Position numbers and translations under genes: made by a program | Shown: positions 25,488 to 33,818 of the stretch, piece after piece | Layout: each line of letters begins with the position of its first letter | How positions within the stretch are numbered: position 1 is the first letter of the stretch | Origin: Desulfoplanes formicivorans | GTDB lineage: Bacteria; Desulfobacterota; Desulfovibrionia; Desulfovibrionales; Desulfomicrobiaceae | Assembly (NCBI RefSeq): GCF_001748225.1 | Contig: NZ_BDFE01000020.1 | Coordinates: forward strand, 194,138 to 258,137 | DNA length: 64,000 nucleotides | Direction of reading: 5' to 3' | Notes under the pieces: model-generated | Told to the model about the DNA's origin: nothing | What the model saw: only the letters and a program-made list of their open reading frames with translations | Database searches by the model: none

Positions 25488-26176
25488 TGCGTGCACGGTG
25501 CGCAGTTTTGATGTGCAGCCATGCGGGTGAAACAACGCAACAGGACGCAGAAATGGCGGAAAGGGTAGATACAGACGACAGGGGATGGGCCTTGTGGTTC
25601 GTGGGCCTGCCCGGGTCGGGCAAGAGTTCCGTGGCCCGGGGGGTTGCAGAGGTGCTCTGGGCCCGGGGGAAGGATGTTGTCCATCTACAGATGGACGAGC
25701 GCAGGAAGGTCTATTTTCCCGAGCCCACCTATTCACCCCGGGAGCGGGCCCGGGCCTACGAGATGTTTGTTGACGAAGGTGCCTTGCTGGCGGGTTCCGG
25801 CAGGGGAGTCATTATGGACGGGACTGCTCCCAAAGTGGCCATGCGCACCCGTGCCAGGAACAAAATCGCCAGGTTTGCCGAGGTCTATGTTGCCTGCCCC
25901 CTGGAAGTGGCCATGCAGCGGGAAAAGAACCGTCCCCAGGGGCTGGTCATGGCCGGGCTGTATGCAAAGGCCCTTGAACGCAAGAAGAATGGGACGCAAT
26001 TTCCCGGACTTGGTCAGGTCATTGGCGTGGACATTCCCTTTGAGGTGGACGAACATGCCGAATGCGTGGTTGACAATGTGTCCCTGACGTTGGAACAGGC
26101 GGTTGCCAGGGTCATCACCTGGTTTGATGGCTGGCAACATGAGCAAGCGGCACGATCCTCCCGGGACCGTTATTGA
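25487..26176 (+). CDS. Adenylylsulfate kinase (CysC)-like protein
   Basis: 229 residues. P-loop GLPGSGKSSVA (about residue 40), the DERRKVYFPEPTYSPRERARAYE segment in place of the CysC nucleotide/APS region, and the CysC-like VYVACPLEVAMQRE, GLYAKA and GVDIPFE motifs. True CysC makes PAPS from APS. The departures from the usual FSxxDR motif and the pairing with an APH-type kinase suggest another substrate. The start is uncertain: ATG 25487 overlaps the previous stop and has GGAG upstream, while ATG 25553 would begin just before the conserved part. Confidence 0.72.
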   Translation: MRARCAVLMCSHAGETTQQDAEMAERVDTDDRGWALWFVGLPGSGKSSVARGVAEVLWARGKDVVHLQMDERRKVYFPEPTYSPRERARAYEMFVDEGALLAGSGRGVIMDGTAPKVAMRTRARNKIARFAEVYVACPLEVAMQREKNRPQGLVMAGLYAKALERKKNGTQFPGLGQVIGVDIPFEVDEHAECVVDNVSLTLEQAVARVITWFDGWQHEQAARSSRDRY

Positions 26177-26245
26177 TCGGGTGCCTGGCGCGCTGGCCCG
26201 TTTCCAGGGCTGTTTGCAGCCTCCCTTTTACCTAGAAGACAATCC

Positions 26246-27580
26246 ATGAAGTTTCATATCATCACCTTTGGCTGCCAGATGAATGTCTGTGATTCGGACT
26301 GGCTGTCCTATTATCTGCAAACCTTGGGCTGGGAACCTGTTGCCGAGGAAGAGGCAGAGTGCTTTATTGTCAACACCTGCAGCGTGCGGGATAAACCCGA
26401 GCAAAAGGTGTACAGCCTTTTGGGTCGGCTCAAGGAATACTGGGAAGCCAATCCCCGCTGTTTTGTGGCGGTTGGAGGATGTGTGGCCCAGCAGGTGGGG
26501 ACGGCTTTTTGGAAGCGGTTTCCCTTTGTCCGTCTGATTTTTGGAACAGACGGGGTTGCCAACGTACCCGCGGCCCTGCAGCAGATCGCCGATGATCCGG
26601 ACCAGCGCATCAGTCTGCTGGACTTTCTTGATGAGTATCCCGAACGGGAAAACCGTTTTCCCGCTTTTCTGCCGGCACAGGCGTTTGTGAACATCATGCA
26701 GGGGTGTGACAATTTTTGCGCCTATTGCATTGTTCCCTACACCCGGGGACGCCAGAAATCACGGGCGAGCAGACTGGTATTGGATGAATGTCGGGCCCTG
26801 GTGGATCGTGGAGTGCGCGAGATCTCCCTGCTGGGTCAAAACGTCAACAGTTACGGTCTGGACGATCATGGAGATGGTGTCAGTTTTGCCGAGCTGTTGC
26901 ACAAGGTGGCGGCCATCCCCGGACTGGACAGGTTGCGTTTCACCACATCCCATCCCAAGGACATTGCCGAGGAGGTCATTCAGGCATTCGGTTCCTTGCC
27001 CAACCTCTGTCCCCAGCTTCATCTGCCGGTCCAGTCCGGTTCCGATGCGCTCTTGAAATCCATGGGCCGCAAGTATACGCGGAAACGGTATGAAAAGATC
27101 GTCAGGGATCTCCGTGCGGTTTGTCCGGACATCGCCCTGACCACGGATCTCATTGTGGGGTTTCCAGGAGAAACCGACCAGGATTTCGAAGATACCCTTC
27201 AGCTCATGCGACTGGTTCGATATGAGAGCAGTTTTTCCTTCAAGTATTCGGACCGGCCCGGCGTGCGTGCCGAACGGATGACCAACAAGGTCCCTGAAGC
27301 CGTCAAGCAGGAACGGTTACAGCGGTTGCAGGCGTTGCAGGCCGAGCATACGATCCAGGCCCTTGAGGCCCGGGTGGGCAAACAGGACCAGGTTCTTGTG
27401 GAAGGGCGGAGCAGAAAATCCGACGACGAGACCCCGTGCTGGCGGGGCAGGGATCTGGGAGGACGGATCGTCAACTTTCACGGCGATGCCCCGGATCTTG
27501 TGGGCAAGATTGTTCCCGTAACCATTACCAAAGCGAAAAAGCACTCCCTTTGGGGAGAAGTGAGTGGTTCCCCATGGTAG
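26246..27580 (+). CDS. miaB: tRNA-2-methylthio-N6-dimethylallyladenosine synthase
   Basis: 444 residues. It adds the methylthio group to i6A37 of tRNAs that read UNN codons. The N-terminal UPF0004 domain has Cys10, Cys45 and Cys79 for the auxiliary 4Fe-4S cluster; the radical-SAM motif is C154-DNF-C158-AY-C161; a C-terminal TRAM domain follows from about 375. Motifs such as LLGQNVNSYG and LPVQSGSD are exact. The last residues overlap the start of the bifunctional-nuclease gene. Confidence 0.96.
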   Translation: MKFHIITFGCQMNVCDSDWLSYYLQTLGWEPVAEEEAECFIVNTCSVRDKPEQKVYSLLGRLKEYWEANPRCFVAVGGCVAQQVGTAFWKRFPFVRLIFGTDGVANVPAALQQIADDPDQRISLLDFLDEYPERENRFPAFLPAQAFVNIMQGCDNFCAYCIVPYTRGRQKSRASRLVLDECRALVDRGVREISLLGQNVNSYGLDDHGDGVSFAELLHKVAAIPGLDRLRFTTSHPKDIAEEVIQAFGSLPNLCPQLHLPVQSGSDALLKSMGRKYTRKRYEKIVRDLRAVCPDIALTTDLIVGFPGETDQDFEDTLQLMRLVRYESSFSFKYSDRPGVRAERMTNKVPEAVKQERLQRLQALQAEHTIQALEARVGKQDQVLVEGRSRKSDDETPCWRGRDLGGRIVNFHGDAPDLVGKIVPVTITKAKKHSLWGEVSGSPW

Positions 27581-28068
27581 AAATGAGCGTCTTTGGATTG
27601 GCCCTTGATGAGGATTCCCAGATGCCAATCCTTATCCTCAAGGATGCAACAGATACCCATGTTCTGCCCATCTGGATAGGGGCCATGGAAGCCATGGCCA
27701 TTTCCATGGCCATCAACAAGGTTACCATGCCAAGGCCCATGACCCATGACCTGGTGCTGAACGTGATGAATGCCTTGGGCGGCAAGCTGGATCATGTGGA
27801 GATACTGTCCATTGAAAAGGGCACGTATTACGCATCCCTGGTGGTGACCAAGGGGGATGCGGTCACGCGGATCGACAGCCGGCCTTCGGACTCCATTGCC
27901 CTGGCCTTGAAGGCCGATGTGCCCATCATGGCGTCCAAGACCATGCTTGAACAGGCCCTTTCCCAGCAAAAGGGTGAGTATCAGGCGGTCATCGAAGGAG
28001 AAGACGCCAAGCAGTGGACAGAGATGTTGGCCAAGTACAACCTTGACGATATCAAATACAAGATGTGA
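27574..28068 (+). CDS. Bifunctional nuclease family protein (DUF151)
   Basis: 164 residues. Typical opening MVEMSVFGLALDEDSQMPILIL, then LPIWIGAMEAMAIS, the RPMTHDLVLNVMNALG segment and SRPSDSIALALKADVPI, all hallmarks of the BFN domain first described as a DNase/RNase. It is a small cytoplasmic protein. ATG 27574 overlaps miaB by 7 bp; ATG 27583 is an equally possible start. Together with miaB and the PHP gene it forms a plus-strand operon. Confidence 0.9.
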   Translation: MVEMSVFGLALDEDSQMPILILKDATDTHVLPIWIGAMEAMAISMAINKVTMPRPMTHDLVLNVMNALGGKLDHVEILSIEKGTYYASLVVTKGDAVTRIDSRPSDSIALALKADVPIMASKTMLEQALSQQKGEYQAVIEGEDAKQWTEMLAKYNLDDIKYKM

Positions 28069-28090
28069 TGCCCTTGAAGGAATGCAATAC

Positions 28091-28813
28091 ATGATTGATT
28101 TGCACACCCATACCATTTTCAGCGATGGAGACCTTATCCCGGCAGAATCGGCGCAACGGGCTGCCGTGGCCGGTTACAAGGCCATGGCCTTCACCGATCA
28201 TGCCGATGCCTCCAATATCGATTTGATCCTTGAACATGTCCGCCGGGCCAGCGAACAGCTTTCCGTGTATGCGGACATTGAATTGTATTGCGGGGTGGAG
28301 TTGACCCATATCCCTCCGGGATTGATCGGTGAAATGACCGAGTATGCCCGTTCTGCCGGGGCCGAGATCGTGGTGGTTCACGGGGAAACCATTGTGGAGC
28401 CTGTTCCCGTGGGCACCAATCTGGCGGCCATTGAAGCCGGAGTGGACGTTCTGGCTCATCCCGGTCTGATCACTCCCGAGGAAGTGGCCTTGGCTGCGGC
28501 CAAAAATGTGGCGTTGGAGATCACCACCCGCAAGGGGCACAGCCTGACCAACGGCCATGTGGCCTCCCTGGCCCGGGATCTGGGGGCACCTCTGGTGATC
28601 AACAATGACGCGCATACGGTGGGGGATATGGTCTCCAAAGCGATGCGGCAGAATATCGCCCTGGGAGCCGGAATGACCGTCAGCGAGATCCGCAAGGCCG
28701 AAGGCAACTCGCTGGCCATTGTGCAAAGGATCATGAAACGGCGTCTCAACCGTTTGGGCAAGGCCTCCCAGGCTGTTGCCGGGTCCGGGCAAAAAGCCCC
28801 AGACGCATCCTAA
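28091..28813 (+). CDS. PHP-domain phosphatase (histidinol-phosphatase-like)
   Basis: 240 residues from ATG 28091, chosen because AAGGA is 10 bp upstream; ATG 28082 would leave only 1 bp. The metal-binding PHP motifs are DLHTHTIFSDG, FTDHAD, VVVHGE and INNDAHT. Such proteins hydrolyse small phosphate esters, and this short form is often annotated 'histidinol phosphate phosphatase domain'. No histidine genes are near, so the substrate is open. It lies 23 bp after the BFN gene and 77 bp before tolQ. Confidence 0.85.
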   Translation: MIDLHTHTIFSDGDLIPAESAQRAAVAGYKAMAFTDHADASNIDLILEHVRRASEQLSVYADIELYCGVELTHIPPGLIGEMTEYARSAGAEIVVVHGETIVEPVPVGTNLAAIEAGVDVLAHPGLITPEEVALAAAKNVALEITTRKGHSLTNGHVASLARDLGAPLVINNDAHTVGDMVSKAMRQNIALGAGMTVSEIRKAEGNSLAIVQRIMKRRLNRLGKASQAVAGSGQKAPDAS

Positions 28814-28890
28814 CCCCGGCCATGATACCAACGCCTGTTACCGTCTGGAATCCAGACCGGAGCAGGCTCAACCGTTGATGGGAATCACGC

Positions 28891-29601
28891 ATGGATATGT
28901 TGTCGCAACTTGGTTTTTGGTCCATGGTTTCCGGTGCCACCCTGGTGGTCAAATGTGTGCTTCTTCTTTTGGGCGCCATGTCTCTGGGGAGCTGGACAAT
29001 CATCTTTTTCAAGTGGATACAACTTGTTGGTGTGCGGCGTCGGGCGGTTCGGGATTTTGACGAATTCGAGGCCACGGCCGATCTTGCCAAGGGAGTGGAA
29101 GTGTTGCGCAATGCCAAGGATTCTCCGTTGTATCCCATTGCTTTTGGTGCCCTGTCCGAAATGCGGCAGCTGGAAAAATCATCCCTGCATCCCTCATTGC
29201 TGTTCCGGGTATCGGGTGAAAATCTTCACCGGATTCTGCAGCAAGGGGTGAGCAAACAACTCGGTCAGCTCGCTTCGACCCTGTCCTTTTTGGGAACCTG
29301 CGCCAACGCGGCGCCGTTTATCGGGTTGTTCGGGACGGTCTGGGGAATCATGCATTCCTTCCATTCCATCGGGTTGCAAAAAACAGCCGCCCTGGCTGCT
29401 GTGGCTCCGGGTATTTCCGAGGCGCTGGTGGCAACGGCCATCGGGCTTGGTGTGGCCATTCCCGCAGCCATTGCCTACAATGCTTTTCTCGGGCTGCTCA
29501 ATGGGATTGAAACGGAACTGAAAGCCTTTGCCGGGTCCTTCTTGAACCGGGCTCAACGGGAGCTTCCCTGGATGCAGGGGGGCAAGACCAGAAAAGAATA
29601 G
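28891..29601 (+). CDS. tolQ: TolQ-type proton channel subunit (MotA/TolQ/ExbB family)
   Basis: 236 residues, three membrane segments (about 10-35, 125-150, 165-190). The conserved second-helix region is STLSFLGTCANAAPFIGLFGTVWGIM and the third helix ISEALVATAIGLGVAIPAAIAYN. With TolR it uses the proton gradient to drive TolA in constricting and stabilising the outer membrane. First gene of tolQRAB-pal. Confidence 0.93.
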   Translation: MDMLSQLGFWSMVSGATLVVKCVLLLLGAMSLGSWTIIFFKWIQLVGVRRRAVRDFDEFEATADLAKGVEVLRNAKDSPLYPIAFGALSEMRQLEKSSLHPSLLFRVSGENLHRILQQGVSKQLGQLASTLSFLGTCANAAPFIGLFGTVWGIMHSFHSIGLQKTAALAAVAPGISEALVATAIGLGVAIPAAIAYNAFLGLLNGIETELKAFAGSFLNRAQRELPWMQGGKTRKE

Positions 29602-29608
29602 GTAAGGT

Positions 29609-30019
29609 ATGCGTTTTAATCCCCATCAGCGAGGTTTTCTGGCCGAGATCAATGTGACCCCCTTTGTGGATGTCATGCTGGTTCTTTTGATTATTTTCAT
29701 GGTCACCGCGCCCATGCTCACCCAGGGGGTTGAGGTGGACCTGCCCAGGACAAAAACCGTTGAAACCCTGCCCGAGGACAGCGATCATCTGGTCTTGAGC
29801 ATCAAAAAGGACGGCTCCCTGTTTCTGGACACCTATGCCGTGAAAATGGATGCCATGGAAACCCACCTCAAGAGGCTGGTTAAAGACAAGAACAAGCTCG
29901 TCTATCTCAAAGCCGACAAGGATGTTCCCTACGGTGTCGTTGTCAAGGTCATGGCACGGGTCAAAAAGGCAGGTATCGAAAAACTCGGGGTGGTCGCCGA
30001 ACCCGAAGATGTTCACTAA
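29609..30019 (+). CDS. tolR: TolR-type proton channel subunit (ExbD family)
   Basis: 136 residues. N-terminal [21 protein letters not shown] is the single membrane helix with the proton-carrying Asp. The periplasmic part ([47 protein letters not shown]) is standard for the family. It starts 7 bp after tolQ and ends 2 bp before the tolA-like gene. Confidence 0.93.
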   Translation: MRFNPHQRGFLAEINVTPFVDVMLVLLIIFMVTAPMLTQGVEVDLPRTKTVETLPEDSDHLVLSIKKDGSLFLDTYAVKMDAMETHLKRLVKDKNKLVYLKADKDVPYGVVVKVMARVKKAGIEKLGVVAEPEDVH

Positions 30020-30021
30020 TC

Positions 30022-30858
30022 ATGAGAGGGTGGCTAGGGCCGTCTTTGCCATGGACGAATATGATGCGACTTGTCAGCCTATTTTGCTCCATCGCACTCC
30101 ACGCAGTACTTCTTGTGGCGGGGATGTCTGCGTCCATGGGGAGTTCCCTGCACGTTGATCTGGGAAAACGGGTCTATACCGTGGATCTGGTGACCTTGCC
30201 CGCTCCTGCGCCGGCCGTGGCATCCAGGAAAACAGCGCCTGTCCGGAAAAAGACTGCGTCCAAGCCCTCCAAATCAAAAGCAGTACCCGCCTTACCGTCC
30301 AAGTCCCGGCCCAAACCCAAGGCCAAACCGGTCAAAAAGATCAGCCCGAAAAAAACGCAGGCTCCCCAACGGGTTGCCAGGAAAAAACCCGCACCCCCCA
30401 AGAAAACCGAATCTTCCCGGCAGATCATTGCCCAGGCCCTCAAAGGGGTTCAGGGTGAAGTCAGCCAAAAGACGCGCAAGGAACAGCAGGATCTGGCCAG
30501 AGAGCTGGCCGGGTTGCGCAAGAGCGTGGATCAGGATAACAGAGCCACTGGTGGAAAAGGCACGACCTCCCAGGAATCAGGGCTTGTTCAGGTGTACGGC
30601 CGGATTGCCGAGACCGCCATCAAGGAGCATTGGCGGTTTCCCCGGGTGGGCGGGTCCAATCTGGCGGCCCGAATCGAGGTGCGCATTGATCCCGGCGGCA
30701 AGGTGCTCGGTACCAGGGTGCTTGTGTCTTCGGGGCGTACGGATTTTGACGGTTCGGCCCTGCGCGCCATCCATGAGGCAGAACCCCTGCCTGAACCTCC
30801 ATCCCGGGACATTAAACGTTTGATCATTACTTTCAATTTGAGCGAGTTGCAGGAATAG
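30022..30858 (+). CDS. tolA: TolA/TonB-type energy transducer
   Basis: 278 residues at most. N-terminal helix MMRLVSLFCSIALHAVLLVAG, a long Lys/Pro/Ala-rich stretch spanning the periplasm (residues about 60-135), a helical segment, and a C-terminal TonB/TolA domain (RIAETAIKEHWRFPRVGG, ALRAIHEAEPLPEP). It links the TolQR motor to TolB and Pal. The start may be ATG 30022, or ATG 30061, which puts the membrane helix directly at the N-terminus. The C-terminal domain is TonB-like in sequence; the symbol rests on position between tolR and tolB. Confidence 0.85.
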   Translation: MRGWLGPSLPWTNMMRLVSLFCSIALHAVLLVAGMSASMGSSLHVDLGKRVYTVDLVTLPAPAPAVASRKTAPVRKKTASKPSKSKAVPALPSKSRPKPKAKPVKKISPKKTQAPQRVARKKPAPPKKTESSRQIIAQALKGVQGEVSQKTRKEQQDLARELAGLRKSVDQDNRATGGKGTTSQESGLVQVYGRIAETAIKEHWRFPRVGGSNLAARIEVRIDPGGKVLGTRVLVSSGRTDFDGSALRAIHEAEPLPEPPSRDIKRLIITFNLSELQE

Positions 30859-31132
30859 TCAATTTGTCTGTTACCATCCGATTGCAGGCCGCTTGGTGAG
30901 ATGGTCGATGTCTGAACAGGGCGAGTGGGAGGCGGAAGACGGGGCTGAAACCGGAAGGCCTGTTGGTATTCCGGAGCCGTTGCAGGGGTGAGTTGTCCGG
31001 GATGTGAAACATGTAGCCAGTCAATGGGAAAAGGAGAACCCGCCACCACGGGGCAGGGGTTCGTGTTCATAATCTGTTTTCTCCGTTCCATTGGAATAGC
31101 TTCAACAACATGGCATGGTTGTGCCAACCATT

Positions 31133-32488
31133 ATGAATAAAATTCTTTTTGCTTGTCTGATGGTCCTGTTGGGAGGGGTGCTTCTTCCTCAAGGGAGCCT
31201 TGCTGCAGAATCCGCCGTTTCCATTGATATTTACGGTCCGGGACAAACCAGTGTCCGTTTGTATCAGGCCGATCCTCTGGCCATGAATGGCAAACCCTTT
31301 GCCAGGGTTCCTGCCAGACTTGAAAAGCTGGAAACAGCCCTGGGGAAGAACCTTGGGTTCTTGCCGTTTTTCGATTTTGTCGCCACCCAGGACATCCTTG
31401 GTGGCGGGGATCTGGGCGGGTTCAGGGCCCGGGACATGGACTTCAAGAAACTCCAGCTTTCCAAAGTCGATCTGGTGTTGACAACCGCCTGGGCAAGTCA
31501 GGGAGAATCTGGAAGGGCATCTGATGACGTTGAGCTGCGTGTCTTTGAGACCTTTACCGGACGTCTGGTCCTTGGTAAGGCCTACTCTATCCTGAATGAC
31601 CAGCAGGTTCCCGAGGTGGTGACCCGTTTTTGTGCTGCCCTGATGCAGGAACTTACGGGAAGCGAGACCTTTTTCACCTCGCGAATCGCCTATGTCTGTC
31701 GTCAGGGAACCGCCAAGGAAATCTGTCTGATTTCACCCCAGGGCAATGATCTTTTCCAACTGACCCACTATAAGGGAATCAGCCTGAGTCCTGCGTGGTC
31801 TTCGAATGGCAACAGACTCGCCTTTTCGTATGTGGATGGTTCCGGTCACAGACTGGCCGTGTGGGACAGATCGACCCGGGAAATCACGAAGTACGATCTT
31901 CCGGGCCATACCTGTATCGGACCTGCCTTTGATGCGGACGATAATCTGGCCATAAGCATTGACCCCTTCGGCAATCCGGACATCTATCTCCTTGATGGAT
32001 CCTTCAAGGTCAGGAATCTGCGCGCGCCTCTCATTGAAAACAGGGCCATCGACGTTTCAGCTTCCTTTGATCGCCAGGGCAAGCGCATGGCCTTTGTATC
32101 CAGCAGGTTCGGCAATCCGCATATCTTTGTGCTGGATCTGCATACCGGCAAAGTTACCCGCGTGACCTACGAGGGAACCTACAACACCTGTCCCAGCCTC
32201 AGTCCCGACGGCAATTTGCTGGCCTTTGCCCGCCGAACCGATGGCGGACACCGCATTTTTGTCACCGACCTGACCACAGGCATGGAACGGCAGGTAACCT
32301 TTGGCCCGGGCAATGATGAAGATCCGGCCTGGTCGCCGGATGGGTATTTTCTGGCTTTCACGTCCAACAGGACAGGTACTTACCAGCTGTATGTGGCCAC
32401 CAAGTACGGTGATAATGCCAAGCATATCCCCACAGGTCCCGGTGATGCCACTGCGCCGTCCTGGTCGCCGGTGGCCTGGCAGAAGTAG
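31133..32488 (+). CDS. tolB: Tol-Pal system periplasmic beta-propeller TolB
   Basis: 451 residues from ATG 31133, which begins the signal peptide (MNKILFACLMVLLGGVLLP). An N-terminal alpha/beta domain (VSIDIYGPGQTSVRLY) is followed by a six-bladed propeller of WD40-like PD40 repeats (SLSPAWSSNGNRLAFSY, CPSLSPDGNLLAFA, DPAWSPDGYFLAFTSNR). It contacts Pal and TolA in the periplasm. A 274-bp noncoding gap with no clear hairpin separates it from tolA, so it may also have its own promoter. Confidence 0.93.
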   Translation: MNKILFACLMVLLGGVLLPQGSLAAESAVSIDIYGPGQTSVRLYQADPLAMNGKPFARVPARLEKLETALGKNLGFLPFFDFVATQDILGGGDLGGFRARDMDFKKLQLSKVDLVLTTAWASQGESGRASDDVELRVFETFTGRLVLGKAYSILNDQQVPEVVTRFCAALMQELTGSETFFTSRIAYVCRQGTAKEICLISPQGNDLFQLTHYKGISLSPAWSSNGNRLAFSYVDGSGHRLAVWDRSTREITKYDLPGHTCIGPAFDADDNLAISIDPFGNPDIYLLDGSFKVRNLRAPLIENRAIDVSASFDRQGKRMAFVSSRFGNPHIFVLDLHTGKVTRVTYEGTYNTCPSLSPDGNLLAFARRTDGGHRIFVTDLTTGMERQVTFGPGNDEDPAWSPDGYFLAFTSNRTGTYQLYVATKYGDNAKHIPTGPGDATAPSWSPVAWQK

Positions 32489-32610
32489 GGGATCTTTGAT
32501 AGCTTGCCCGCTTTTCTGGTGTTGTGGAGTCCGTGAATCAGCCGCTAGCTGAATGGTTATGATACTTGTGTACAAACCGCTCAAACGACATTTTACTCCT
32601 GGAGGGATCT

Positions 32611-33219
32611 ATGATGCACCGTGATCTGCGTTGGTTGGTTCTGCTGGTCTTGTCATGTCTTGTCTGTTTTGGTTGCGCCAAAAAACAGATTACGCCCCAG
32701 GCAACACCGCCTGCCTCTCAGGAATCCATGCAGTACGATCAGAACGGGATGCAGACGGGAATGGATCAGGCTGTCGAAGCAAAGGAAGCGGCCCAGGAAC
32801 TGCGTGAGCGTCAGCTCATGGAGGAGCAGCGGGCCAATGAGGAGCGTGCCAGGCAGGAGGCCATGGTAGTGGAAACAGTCCAACGGCTTGAGAACGACCG
32901 GATCTATTTTGACTTTGATTCCTTTGAGCTCAAGCCCCAGTCCCGGACCATTTTGCAGAACAAGGCCGAATTGCTCAAACAAATGCCTGACCTCAAACTA
33001 CGCATTGAGGGCCATTGTGACGAACGGGGCACGGATGAATATAATCTGGCTCTGGGGGAAAAACGCGCTCGGGTGGCCTATGAATTTCTGATCCTGCTCG
33101 GCGTTGAACCCCAACGGTTACAGATCATCAGTTATGGAGAGGAATATCCGGCCGATCCAGGGCATAACGAAACCGCCTGGGCATTGAACCGGCGTGACGA
33201 GTTCAAGGTGTTCAAATAG
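32611..33219 (+). CDS. pal: Peptidoglycan-associated lipoprotein Pal
   Basis: 202 residues from ATG 32611 (GGAGG upstream). Lipobox LVCFGC, a glutamate/glutamine-rich helical linker (residues about 45-90), and a C-terminal OmpA-like domain (IYFDFDSFELKPQSRTIL, RIEGHCDERGTDEYNLALG) that binds peptidoglycan. Last gene of the Tol-Pal operon. Confidence 0.94.
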   Translation: MMHRDLRWLVLLVLSCLVCFGCAKKQITPQATPPASQESMQYDQNGMQTGMDQAVEAKEAAQELRERQLMEEQRANEERARQEAMVVETVQRLENDRIYFDFDSFELKPQSRTILQNKAELLKQMPDLKLRIEGHCDERGTDEYNLALGEKRARVAYEFLILLGVEPQRLQIISYGEEYPADPGHNETAWALNRRDEFKVFK

Positions 33220-33557
33220 TTCAAGGTCATCAAGGGGTCTCCCATGGACCTGCCATGACTTCCCTGCATGCTGATGCAAAAGGCACGGGATTGCGTCAGA
33301 GGGCAGGGGGGACGGATCGTATTGACGATAAGAGGCCGTGATTTTGGTGCCGGATTCATTGGGGCGCGGAAATCACGGCCTTGTTGTTTCATAAGCGGCA
33401 AGCTGGCGCAGGGCCGGGTTGTGCCATGGCCTTGCTGTCAGGTATGCCGCCCTGTGCGGGGCGTGCATGAAATGTATGGGCGTTTTTCTGTTGACAGGGG
33501 GGACTTGGCGCTTTAATTCCTACTTTATTAATATAGATTAACGAGGAGGGATTACTT
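33220..33557. other. Intergenic region with the pal terminator and possible promoter of the iron-sulfur cluster operon
   Basis: 338 bp. A terminator hairpin occupies 33334-33380 (see separate entry). Near the next operon a TTGACA at 33491-33496 is a good -35, with TTTAAT at 33512-33517 (15 bp) as a weak -10. The AT-rich stretch at about 33520-33540 could hold the Rrf2 operator, but it does not match the known IscR type 1 site. Confidence 0.4.
33334..33380 (+). terminator. Terminator downstream of pal
   Basis: Stem GGCCGTGATTT (33334-33344) and AAATCACGGCC (33370-33380) with a 25-bp loop, followed by TTGTTGTTTC. It lies 115 bp after pal. Confidence 0.65.
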
Positions 33558-33818
33558 GTGGAGTTTATCAAGAAACCCGCTGCCGACGAAACCATAGATC
33601 TTGTATGTCGGATGTGTCCCATGCATCTCATGGAAGCCGAGGAGCGGATGGAGACCCTTGCCGAGGGGCAGGTGTTGGAAATTCTGACGGATTATGACGG
33701 GGCACTGGAAGATATTCTTGCCTGGTGTCGTACCCATGGCCAGGACTTTCTGGGTATGGCCTCATCTGATGACTGCTATCGTCTGTACATTCGCAAGACA
33801 GGGGGGGCAGGGAAATGA
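33558..33818 (+). CDS. TusA-family sulfur carrier-like protein
   Basis: 86 residues from a GTG start with AGGAGGG 8 bp upstream. The TusA fold is indicated by Cys17-RM-Cys20-P, the position of the persulfide-carrying Cys in the CPxP motif (here CPMH), then 'EGQVLEILTDYDGALEDILAWCRTHG', the usual TusA tail. It would pass sulfur as a Cys persulfide. Its 3' end overlaps the IscS-like gene (ATGA), a linkage that suggests direct sulfur delivery to the cluster-assembly complex, notable because the IscS-like protein seems unable to act as a desulfurase. Confidence 0.85.
   Translation: MEFIKKPAADETIDLVCRMCPMHLMEAEERMETLAEGQVLEILTDYDGALEDILAWCRTHGQDFLGMASSDDCYRLYIRKTGGAGK

Noticed and set aside
33500-33557. 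IscR type 1 operator before the iron-sulfur operon
   Set aside because: The AT-rich stretch does not match the known motif; an Rrf2 site may exist but cannot be defined.
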